Of a DNA stretch of 64,000 bases, positions 11,802 to 21,700 are shown in pieces (position 1 is the first letter of the stretch; the number at the start of each line of letters is the position of its first letter). A program made the translations under genes and the position numbers. The DNA comes from Sarocladium kiliense (taxonomy: Eukaryota; Ascomycota; Sordariomycetes; Hypocreales; Sarocladiaceae): positions 1,674,001 through 1,738,000 of the forward strand of contig JAUZTG010000020.1 of the NCBI GenBank assembly GCA_030734395.1. The letters are read 5' to 3'. The notes under the pieces were generated by a model. The model made no database searches. It saw only the letters and a list, made by a program, of their open reading frames with translations, and was not told the DNA's origin.

Positions 11802-12536
11802 TTACGCAACCTTGTCCTTGTTGTGGTAGTTGACGGACTCGTTCCAGCTGTGATTCGGTTAGTACCGTAACTTGCTACGAGGCCACGCCTGAAAAAGACA
11901 ACGGGCGTCTTGCTCAAAAAGAGTGTTGCCGTCAAACTTACAACAGAGTCTGAGGAACATGTCAGCAGCGTCCTCCTTCGAGCACGGATATACTTTGAAC
12001 TCACCTTGTCACCGTCACCCCACTGGAAGTTCTTGGTGCGGATGTTCTGGTAAGGGTACTCGGTGCGCTCCTCCAGCGGAGGCATGTGGTCCCAGTGCTC
12101 CCAGTGAGCCTTCCAGAGCCACCAGGCGTTGGCGCCAGCAAGGATCAGAGAGGGAACGACGCCGCTGTGAACCAGTCAGTTTCTATGCCTCAGCCATCTG
12201 TGTTTCGCGTGAATCCCGTCATTGCCTGTCCTCTCGTCCGATTCGCGCTCTTTTCGGTTTTGGTTCGGCAATCGTAGGACGTCGCAGAATGAGAACCTAC
12301 TAGATAGAGATCTTCTTCCACAGGGCTAGGGTAATTCATCAGCAATTGGCGCTTCCAATTGATTGAAATCAAGAGCTATGCTTACCGGTGGTACCCTTGG
12401 CGTGCTCCTTGATGTGCTGGCGCTCCTTGATGAACTCGTTCTCGGTGGAGGTGCTGGCCAGACGACGCTGGGCAGGAGCACGGAGCTGAGCAGTAAAGCG
12501 CGGGGCGCTGCGGGTGAACTGGCGTGCAGCGAACAT
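11802..12536 (-). CDS. COX13: Cytochrome c oxidase subunit VIa (Cox13)
   Basis: Five exons: 12386-12536, 12301-12325, 12005-12164, 11942-11949 and 11802-11847, giving 129 aa. The start MFAARQFTRSAPRFTAQLRA is a mitochondrial presequence. The mature part includes the single membrane helix (YGVVPSLILAGANAWWLW) and the family end WEHWDHMPPLEERTEYPYQN, then IRTKNFQWGDGDKTLFWNES and VNYHNKDKVA. Cox13 is a peripheral regulatory subunit of complex IV in the inner membrane. Exon 4 is only 8 nt (11942-11949), yet it is needed to make the conserved DKTLFW. The COX13-APN2 divergent pair is a classic MAT-flank arrangement. All five exons join in phase. Confidence 0.93.
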
Positions 12537-12980
12537 GGTGGGCGATGCGGTTGTTGAGGTTCGATGTGGTAGCAGTGTGAGGTCGGCAACGTCAGGTTAT
12601 TCTCGAAGCTCGGCTGGGATCAGACCATAGATGCCTGATTACCGAGGCGTCCAAATGCGATCATAAGTCACGTGGTTTCGCGAGCCCACCGCGGCAGCCA
12701 GCACGCGCTACTGGCGTGGGGCGTTCAGTGACAATGTCGACGATGATGCAAGCAGTCGAGCTCTCGAAGCGCCTCACTTTAAGCGGCAGTTGCAGCATCT
12801 CGTCCCTTTAGGAGCATGATCTAAGGTTTACTTCATGGCATGAGCGTGATTTGACCTACTGCCTGTACACACTGGAAACGGTGGTAAATTTTCGTGTCGC
12901 CGATCGCTTTCGTTCAATGTGTCAGCTTGAGGCTCTTGGCAGCATGCACCGCATTTGTTTGCTCTATAAGTGCCGTCGAG
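12537..12980. promoter_or_regulatory. Divergent promoter region COX13 / APN2
   Basis: 444 bp between the start codons of COX13 (minus) and APN2 (plus). It carries both promoters. No known motif is claimed. Confidence 0.5.
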
Positions 12981-15228
12981 ATGGGACTGAGGATCACGAC
13001 ATGGAATGGTCAGTTGCAGGCAATCACGTTATTGCTTGAAAGTATGCTTACTGACATGGCGCATGTTAGTGAACGGCATCAGGTAAAGCCCTCAATTTGC
13101 TGCCCTCAAGTCTGTCACTCTAACATCCTATTAGAAATCCATTTGGATATCAGCCATGGCGCGAAAACCGGACCTTTCAGGTACGCCGTGTCACCTCAGC
13201 CTACCTTCCCTCGGAGCTTACCTGTTTGTAGTCCATGTTCGACACACTTGAGGCCGACATCGTGATTATGCAAGAGACCAAAATCCAACGCAAAGATCTC
13301 AGAGATGACATGGTGATGGTGCCTGGTTGGGATGTCTACTTCAGTCTTCCCAAACACAAGAAAGGCAAGGCATTTTGCGTGATCGAAAAAGGCCATGACT
13401 GATTTCTTCTTCAGGCTATTCCGGCGTCGCAATATATACCAGAAACTCGAAGTGTGCTCCGATACGAGCCGAGGAGGGTGTTCTTGGTGTGCTCCACGCA
13501 CCAAAGTCTACTACACGCTATTGTGATCTTCCAGAAGAGAAACAGATCGGAGGATATCCGAGACCAGGCCAACTCATCAGTGATATTGACCCTCAATTGC
13601 TGGATTCGGAAGGACGTTGCGTAATTTTGGAGTTTTCTGGCTTCGTGTTGTTTGGTATCTACAGTCCGGCGACCAGAGATGAGAGTCGCGACGAGTTCCG
13701 CATCAGCTTCTTCCAAGCGCTTGACGTTCGCATACGGAATCTTGTGAAGATGGGGAAGCAGGTGATTTTGACTGGAGACTTGAACGTCATACGCTCCGAA
13801 ATTGACACCACTAATCTGGCGGAAACCTTGCGCAAGGAGGACATGACCATGGATGAATGGTTGAGCCGTCCAACACGCCGTATCTTCAATCAGCTCATCT
13901 TTGATGGCACCTTCAAGGGGCCGCGCGACGAGGGTAGAGAAGAGCCAATTCTCTGGGACCTGACCCGATGCTTCTATCCAGATCGGCCAGGCATGAATAC
14001 ATGCTGGGATACGAAGAGGAACACCCGTCCCGCGAACAACGGCAGTCGCATCGACTACATCCTCTGCAGTGATGGTCTGAAGAAGTGGTTCTCTGATTCG
14101 AACATTCAAGAGGGGCTGATGGGGTCAGACCACTGTCCCGTTTACGCTGACATGGTCGACGCAATCACCCTCGATGGTGCAGTCGAGTATCTTTCAAACC
14201 TCATCGGCCCGGACGACATGTTCCAAAATGGAGAACGCATACGAGATTGGGGTCCGAAAGATCTCCTCCCCCTTTCTGCACGTCTCATACCCGAATTCGA
14301 TGGACGACGCAGTATCCGGGACATGTTCACTCGAGCTGCTCCGGCAATGAAGACCCAAGTTCCTGTCAACACGAGCAGGGCATCCAGCGACATCACAGGC
14401 TCACATGCAGCGGCATCTGCGTCAGATACGAAGAGGGATGACTCCCCGCCAATGTCGGGTGTTTCTATTCCTGATTTCAGCACCCAAACAAGCGCGGTGG
14501 CCAGCCCCAAGCCATCCATGCCACTGAAGCGCCTAGCTGGGCCCCCTGATATGCCAAACCGAACTTCCAAGAAAAACAAAGCCAACTCCGATGGGCCAAA
14601 GCGCAAGGTCGTCGCGGGGCAAAAGACTCTACAAGGCTTTTTTAAGCGAGAAAGTGTGTCTTCTTCGGCTGGGGGAACGGATCGAGCCAGTCCCTCCACA
14701 ACGCCGCCCCCAAACACAACCAGCCCAATTGTCATGCAAGGTGCCTCTGATACAGTGCAAGAGCCGCAGCCAACTACACCTACCAAGTCGTCTTACCGGT
14801 CAGCGTCTGCAACGGGCGTAACTTCACCGTCATCTACAGGCAAGGTGTTCGACCCGATCGAGGCAAAGGAATCTTGGTCCAGATTGCTGGGCAAGCGCGT
14901 CGTACCCCGGTGTGAGCACAACGAACCCTGCATCAGTCTCCTTACGAAGAAGGCAGGCGTCAATTGCGGTGAGAGACTCCCTCTTCAGTCCGTGTGCTCG
15001 GCTCCACTGACGACTGACCGTCTACACGTGGACTCGACACATTGTGCTGGTTGCCTAATTGCGAGAGACTGACGAGGTTTGTCTACAGGCAGGTCGTTCT
15101 ACATTTGTCCGAGACCTCTGGGGCCATCAGGAGAGAAAGAAAAAGGGTCGGAGTGGCGCTGTGGGACATTTATATGGAGCAGTGATTGGACTGGGGAGTC
15201 ATCGAATCGTTTAGGTCAAGACGCATGA
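12981..15228 (+). CDS. APN2: AP endonuclease 2 / DNA lyase with GRF zinc finger
   Basis: Six exons: 12981-13008, 13070-13082, 13135-13180, 13232-13364, 13415-14968 and 15089-15228, giving 637 aa. The exonuclease III/APE2 fold is clear: MGLRITTWN at the start (metal-site Asn), QETKIQRKD (catalytic Glu), LTGDLNV, SRIDYILCS and GSDHCPV (catalytic Asp-His). A disordered linker carries QKTLQGFFKRE, which resembles a PCNA-binding PIP box. The C-terminal GRF zinc finger has CEHNEPC, then SFYICPRPLG and WRCGTFIW. The enzyme cuts abasic sites and trims 3' ends in base-excision repair in the nucleus. Intron 4 (13365-13414) appears to be GC-AG, because only that junction gives the conserved KKGYSGVAIY. 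The gene converges on MAT1-2-1. Confidence 0.93.
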
Positions 15229-15440
15229 GATAATGTATCGCTCAATTGGTGTCATGTCCGTGCGAATTCATCGAAACCAGCATGACTTTGTACTTCTTTT
15301 CGTGCATTTACACGAGGGGTATGTGAGGTCCAATTCCAACTGATCTATCAACTCAATAAAGTCTTCCGATCACCATCTTGGGGAGCAACGCGTAGCACCT
15401 TGTTCCATCATCTCACCACTGCAGTGCAGCAACGCTTCCT

Positions 15441-16288
15441 TCAGACAGCAACCGTGTCATCGAATTGCGAAATGTCAGTCTCCGGTGAGGCCATGGACTC
15501 GACGTTATCATCTGCTGCAGAAGCAGAAGCATTGTTTCGACGAATTCGGCGTTTCTTCTCGGATGGCTTCCTCGGTTGGTAGTGGTAGTCGGGGTGCATC
15601 TCTTGGTGCACTTGTTTGGCCTGATCTGCAAGCATCTTGTAATGCGATCGGACCTCGCGGGTTTCCTTGTGCCACGCGGCGCCCAGGACCTGGGCTGTGA
15701 AGTGTTAGACAATTCTCTCGCTGATTTATCATATACTGTACTCACAGATTTGGTTGTTCGAAATGCCTGGATTGGCCTCCTTCACCAGCGCCTGGCGGTC
15801 CTTGCGGTACAGAATGTAGGCGTTCGGTGGCCGGGGAGGCTTCTGTGCCTTGGCAGGAGGGCCGGGAGGAATCACTGAAGCAGTCTGCACTGCCGCGTTC
15901 GGGCGAATGATCCAGAATGGAGGGGATGTCGAACCGCGGGCAACCAGAAGCATGCCGTTGTTCTTGATGAAGTGACGGCTGTTGCCCAGGAAGTATCGAT
16001 CAATGCCGGTGCCGTCGCGGCAGTACATGACTGATTCTTGGACATGATTCCTATGATATAATCAGAACGCATGTCGCAATCGCTTGATGATCTGCTGTCG
16101 GTGATCTCTTACATGAAGTTGTCCGCAATCCAGAGTCTGGCACCGCCATCAAGAGCCCTCCACAGAGGCCCAACAATGCACAGTACTTCGACGAAGGGAT
16201 TGATCTGGTCTTCAAGCTGTGCCCATATGGACTGCAGCTGCTCCGGGGCCCAAGCCGTGGTGCGATCTGGCATTTGGACGTTGACCAT
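15441..16288 (-). CDS. MAT1-2-1: Mating-type protein MAT1-2-1 (MATA_HMG box)
   Basis: Three exons (16113-16288, 15746-16050, 15441-15694) give 244 aa. The MATA_HMG box runs about residues 129-205: RPPNAYILYRKDRQALVKEA, NPGISNNQISQVLGAAWHKE, then TREVRSHYKMLADQAKQVHQ and YHYQPRKPSEKKRR. The second intron splits the serine codon after NNQI, the conserved intron site of ascomycete MAT1-2-1 HMG boxes. The N-terminal part (WAPEQLQSIWAQLEDQINPF) is family-like. The protein is the nuclear transcription factor that sets MAT1-2 identity, driving pheromone and receptor expression. The flanks APN2 and SLA2 confirm the locus. The ATG at 16288 is preferred over an in-frame GTG three codons earlier. No breaks seen. 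Confidence 0.96.
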
Positions 16289-17918
16289 CGTGCTCACTTA
16301 GATTTGGATTCGATTGTGAAAGTGAGAGTGTAGTGGAAAGCGAAGGAGTGAGAGTGAGATGAACCCCTCCTCGATGATGGGCGAGAGTGAGTGGTGAAGA
16401 CAACGAAGAAGATGGAAGGGAGTGCTTTGGATCTTGCCTTGAGAAGTAATGGTGTTGAAGAAAAGAAAAGGTGGCTGGGCTGGGGAGGAAGGATGGTGCC
16501 TTTTGATCGTTACACAGTGCAATTGAGAGAACCCCAGACGGCCCACAAACAGATGCCATCATGTGCCAGCTCAATAGCTCATTAGCCGTTATTGAGAAGA
16601 GCCAGGACCATTGTCACCCCACTGTTCGATTTGCATCTACTTCCTCGAACAGAAAGTCACATCTCCGACAGCTTGTGCTGTCATCAACATCCAATGTCTG
16701 CCACCAGGACATGATGGGCAGCCAGACACACACATTCAACATTCTTTGATGCCTCAAACCCCTCAAGATCCTCCATGCCATTATTCTCTCAACCCTTCTT
16801 ACTGGATTTCCTCTGGCGTGGGAAAGCGTGCAAGTCCGCGCTTCTAGACAGGGCCGCCAATGTGGGATGGCTACCCCATTTCCACGCTGTGAGCAAGCTC
16901 CGGAGCAGTATATGCGTATGATACCCTTCACTATGTATTGAAACTACTAAGGCACGGTCTTTATGGGTTTCGTTCGACCGAATGCCTGCCTGGAATCTGG
17001 CCGCAACAAACATCATTCAATGATGCCAACATCCTTGCGGTCGACCCGCATATAGTGGCATACTCTTTGACTCACATCCGCTCTTTACATGAACCTCGCC
17101 AGGTTTGTACTTCTTGGAAGCATGGGACCCCAAGTGTTGACCTTTGTCGTGGTACCAGGGAATGGGGTAGATTTACTTCGCGTTGCATTGACCAATTCGC
17201 AACTTGCAGGCTCATTCCAATCTTAGATCGACCCCGGAGTAGACTTGACCCATTAAATTCTCTGGACACACACCCCATCTAATTCACCGTTTATCATCCA
17301 GAGCGTTTCTGAACCTGGTGGCTCGGATTTCCATGAAGGGCGAGACTCCACCACAGAAGACTCACTGATCACTCAGTATTGCTATGCTTGACATCGTATT
17401 AAACATTGTTTTATTCCACAACCCCAGGTATCGCTCCAGCGCGGTTGTGCTCGAGAAGAGTCTCTGCTCAATAGACACAGGCATTTCTTCATATGCTCCT
17501 GGTTCTCGAGCAAGATCTGGCGTCAGACGATGCACTATTCCCGAGCCATTCGAAGGCTCAATCAGGCCTCATGACAAGGTGAACAACTATGTTGATGTGA
17601 ATTAGTTGGGTGCAGCATGTTTCTGCAAGCGTCAAGGCATACACCGTGTTACTCAATCGCTCGCACAGTCTTTCCGTTGTGCGAGGCTGGGCTCACTTGG
17701 GCCACCCGACCCGCGCAGCTGGCCGGAACAGTTGCCAACGGCCCTTAGACTCCCTCCGGCGCTGCTGCCAGCCTCACTCAAATTGCCACTAACACTTGAC
17801 TTCGATCTCTCCATCTTCTCCTCTGCTCTACTCCTCCCCAATTCCCACTCCTTGCATTTCTTCACTCACAGAAACCGAGATCGCCCTGCCAGAAGGTGCT
17901 TCGTTCCATCCTTCAACC
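16289..17918. promoter_or_regulatory. MAT locus divergent region upstream of MAT1-2-1
   Basis: 1.6 kb between MAT1-2-1 (minus) and the unknown MAT-locus gene (plus). A purine-rich (GA/GT) tract at about 16310-16400 lies directly upstream of the MAT1-2-1 start. Short open frames here show no coding character. The region should hold both promoters. Confidence 0.55.
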
Positions 17919-18757
17919 ATGTCCCAAGCTCAGTCAAGCAGTCAATCTCTTGAAGCAAAGCCATCCAAGATGGCAACTTCCCTTCCAGTCTCGCTTCTGC
18001 GGTTGCTTGAGCCTGGCCCAGAAGGCGAGTGGAGGGTTACGGAGCAAACACAGCGATCCTTCGTTCTCAGCTTCATGATGAAGCAAGGAACCGAAGCCCT
18101 TCACTACAACATGAACCCATGCTTGACCAAAGCTGATGTCGACAAGCACTGCGAAGAGTTTATCTACAAGTTCCAAGACGGTAAGCACATGGGCGTACTG
18201 GGCTGATCATTGCTGACGATGTTTCTTCCCAAGCCCGTTCGAACCAGAGCAGTGGCGCAGTCACTGATTGTCCACCTCTCACTCCAGCGACAACAGAAGA
18301 AACCTCGGGAGCCTCGTGTACACCTCTTTCCATACCTATCACACAGTCTCATGGACATTTTTCTTCGAGCCCCGGTGCCTGGACGCAAAGACAAGAGCCT
18401 TGCCACATCCAACGCTTCAACGGGCATTCAACCATGGGTTACCCACAAGGCCAGGTGAGAATGTCGGCACCAATCGGGCTCGTGGAGACTCCGTCGACAA
18501 GTAGTCCAAGTTTCATGAATCTGCCTGGCCTGAACTCAGTAAGCCCGGTTGAAGACTGGTCATTCCATAGCAACATGCTCAATTTGGGATACGACACTGT
18601 GCCCATGATGGCTTCGGGCATCGACTCTTCTGTCATGACGCCATCAAGCATTGGTGCAACTTGGGATCCCATGTCAGAATTTGATCATGACTCTGTCAAG
18701 CCTGAGGGTAATAGTGAGCCAAGCATGGAGTGGGATGTCATGTGGAATGAGAGTTAA
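17919..18757 (+). CDS. Unrecognised MAT-locus gene, acidic C-terminus
   Basis: Two exons (17919-18180, 18234-18757) with a 53-nt GT-AG intron (CTGAC branch site) give 261 aa. I do not recognise the family. Residues 1-20 are Ser/Gln-rich. About 20-88 look folded: SLLRLLEPGPEGEWRVTEQT, SFVLSFMMKQGTEALHYNMN and DVDKHCEEFIYKFQD. A Ser/Thr/Pro-rich middle is followed by an acidic, Trp/Met-rich end (WDPMSEFDHDSVKPEGNSEP, MEWDVMWNES) that resembles a transcription activation region. It lies inside the MAT interval, divergent from MAT1-2-1. Accessory MAT1-2 genes are reported in Dothideomycetes (MAT1-2-5 in Botryosphaeriales, MAT1-2-12 in Mycosphaerellaceae and Teratosphaeriaceae, as I recall); orthology could not be tested. 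The splice model keeps frame and the downstream exon is open for 174 codons, so a real gene is likely. Confidence 0.72.
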
Positions 18758-21700
18758 CGAAACGCAAGTTCGCCCCTCCATGCTCTTCGCATTATCACTA
18801 ACTTTTCTCAGCTCTGTCCACCTGAAGCACTCCGCGGCACGCTCTTGGCTACGGTTTTCACTTTGGATTCGGGTGTCGCTGTAGTCACGGCGTTGGAGAA
18901 ACTATTAGGAAGGGTGCTCAATTTGCTACAGTAATAGGGCTCGGATTTTTTGATTTGAACACATTGAAGGAATAGCTTCATGATTCTCAAGCTCGATAGA
19001 CTTCTTGTCGGCTTCAAGGCCAAATGCAAATATGAAGTTTCCCATGTGCCTCGTGGCCCAAGCCGTGATCGGTTCGCACCCAGCAGCAAAGGGACTCAGC
19101 CTCAAGGGCGAGAGCAAGCATGGCAAAAGAACTGTAACCACTAACAGAGCACCCCACCTACAACCACCATCAAACCCCGAAGCGGCAGGGTTCGCCCCCA
19201 ACCGGGTCGACCAAGTGACAGCATGATGATTTGGATGCGTTTGCTTCTCTGTTCATTGTTGGCTGCAATTGGCTGTCATTTGAGCCCTCGCTCATGTTCT
19301 TGGCGTTGGCTGATGCAGGTACTGCTGCTCTTCCCTTCGACTCACTAACAATCCTCACGGATGCAACCTGCGTATTGCCCACAAGTGATGCTCTCGGCAA
19401 GCCTGGGCCTTCAGCCATTCAGACTCGAAGTGTGTGTTCTCAATTTGGCTGTTCAAGACATTGCTGCATGTCTCTGCCATTGGAACGTGATACATGCATG
19501 TTTTGCATCTGTCGGTAACCAATGGAAGTCATCCGCGCGGCACCCGCGCTCGGCGGTCTCTTTGCCGTTGCTGATGGTTGGACTCGCCTGCAGCTGCACC
19601 ACCGCCTCCCTCAGCGTCCTCTGCACACGTTGACACCTCTGTATCAGCAGCATCGACCAGTTGGGCGATCCTATGCTTGAAACAGAAATAATAAGCGAGA
19701 CTGGTGACTGAAGTGCTTCATTAAGCTCTTGCTACTATATCGGGCAGTCTGGGAATAGCATCACGATGGTATCATGCAGGCAGTCTTTCTGGCACTTCCT
19801 GCGACGGCCTCAGCGAAGCCAGACTAGTGTCTCTTGTGTCTTGACCCCTTGGATGACTGGAGTGCTGCTAATGCGTCGGTCGGCCAGGCATTCCTCCGAA
19901 TGTGAACCTGAGACCTTCCACCATCGACGCCACCATCTCTACAAGGGCGGCCGCCCTCTCTTGAGTCTACCATCCTAGGTGGGAAGCCATCGGAACATGC
20001 CACTCTTAGCCTTCGGCTCTTTAGATGGCACTGTCCTAATGTCAAGGCAATGCGAACAACGCTCTTCATGTCGCTATGACCATCTTGCCACTTTCGCTGA
20101 GATTTCGACACAAGATACCGGGCTCCCGGCAACGTCTGTCTCTTTGGATGTCTGCAGACCCACGGCGCCAACTGGACCTCAACCAACATCGATGGTGACA
20201 TCCATCACGGGTGTCCAAGATATCACACCAACAACACGCCTGCATGATCGTCGCCCAAGCCTGATCCGGCAAGGCTCGCATCGACGGCCTGTCCATCTCC
20301 ACCCACACCAGCCGGGGACGCTGGCCGGGGGTGGACTTGCCTCGCCTTCTTCGCACCTTGCGACTGGACAACCTGCGACTTCATGTCCACTTGGGTGGAG
20401 GCGATATCGACTCTCATCTCGCACCGCATCGGCACCGACCGACCAAGTGGGGATCCGAAGGACCTCACGGTCAACACTGTCCTCGTGGTTTCGTCAACGA
20501 TGTCACTCAGGATTACCTAGGGTATGCTGCTTGCCTCGCATACAAGGCCTGAATGCAATTCAATACTCATGAGCACACACATATTCCGCAGCCTTCCGTA
20601 TATCCAATTCTCTCGCCCAGAGCAGTGCCGGATTTTCGCGGCCGACCTTCTCATATGCTGCCAAGTTCCCCATGGCATGAAGAGCGTCTAACTGCAGGGC
20701 TCCAGGCTGCGGATCAGAGCCACCTCTCAGCCTTAAAAATGGCAGTCCTAGATAGAAATAGGGCCACTGCCTCAAGGTCGTTCGATCTATGCCGTTTCGT
20801 GCATAGCTTCGCACGCCAGCCCCGTCATGGCTTGAGCCTGGCGCTTTGACAGCAGCGGACGCCATGGACAGCAGTGGCCACTGCCTACGGACATGTCCGA
20901 AGCCCAGAACATGCGTCCTGGTCGCCTGCAAAAAAGGCTTCGACCAATCTCTGTTCACAGTGAGCCACGCATGCCAAAATGTTCACAGGCAAGATCGACA
21001 CTTGAACTCATCTGCACTTCGTCACTATCCTGTGGGACTGGTTTGGCAACATGCTCGCGTTTTGTTGACACAGCTCTGAGAGATAGCATGATCATGGTTG
21101 ATTCTGGGCCAGACACACATACAAGTCAATCAATTGTGAAAGAAATCCAATGCCAATGCCACTGGCCAGGACGATCCAACTTCCGCAAGGCTTTCATTTA
21201 CTGGTCTCGAATTACAGTCATCCAATGGACAACGCAGTGTATTCCTTGACTTAGCGAAATCTATCACGACACAAGGATCAGCAACAAAGCAACATGTTCT
21301 GGGACATGTGGACAGTGCGCCGTGTCGCCCAGACCTTGCCACGAGGTGGAATCCTGACGGTGGCCGTCTGATGGCCGTCTTGCGGGCGCAAAGAGACTGG
21401 TGGAAAGTATTTTCCGCACGTACCACGTCACGTTACGCTCAAGATCCAGGTCTGCTCAGGGTCATCAAGTGATGATCGAGGTGACTGATATACGTACACA
21501 TCCGTAATGGAGGTATGTCAAGAAGCAGAGACCTGGGTCGACTGCGCAGGACCTGAACCACACTCAGCCCAGGATCAACTTCCCCTATCCATGTTCCTCC
21601 ACAAGCGGCGTGTGATGAGATGTCAAGTCTGGAATCCGGAGGTGTATCCGCATTGATACCCCTACAAGGATTGGTGACGTTTCTCAAAGCCCCGCAAATA

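Noticed and set aside
14142..14786. 214-codon minus-strand frame
   Set aside because: Lies fully inside the APN2 main exon on the other strand; the APN2 frame has all the conserved motifs.
19979..20572. 197-codon plus-strand frame in the MAT interval
   Set aside because: Starts only with GTG, is Arg/Ser/Thr/Pro-rich, and overlaps another open frame; looks like a chance frame in GC-rich DNA.
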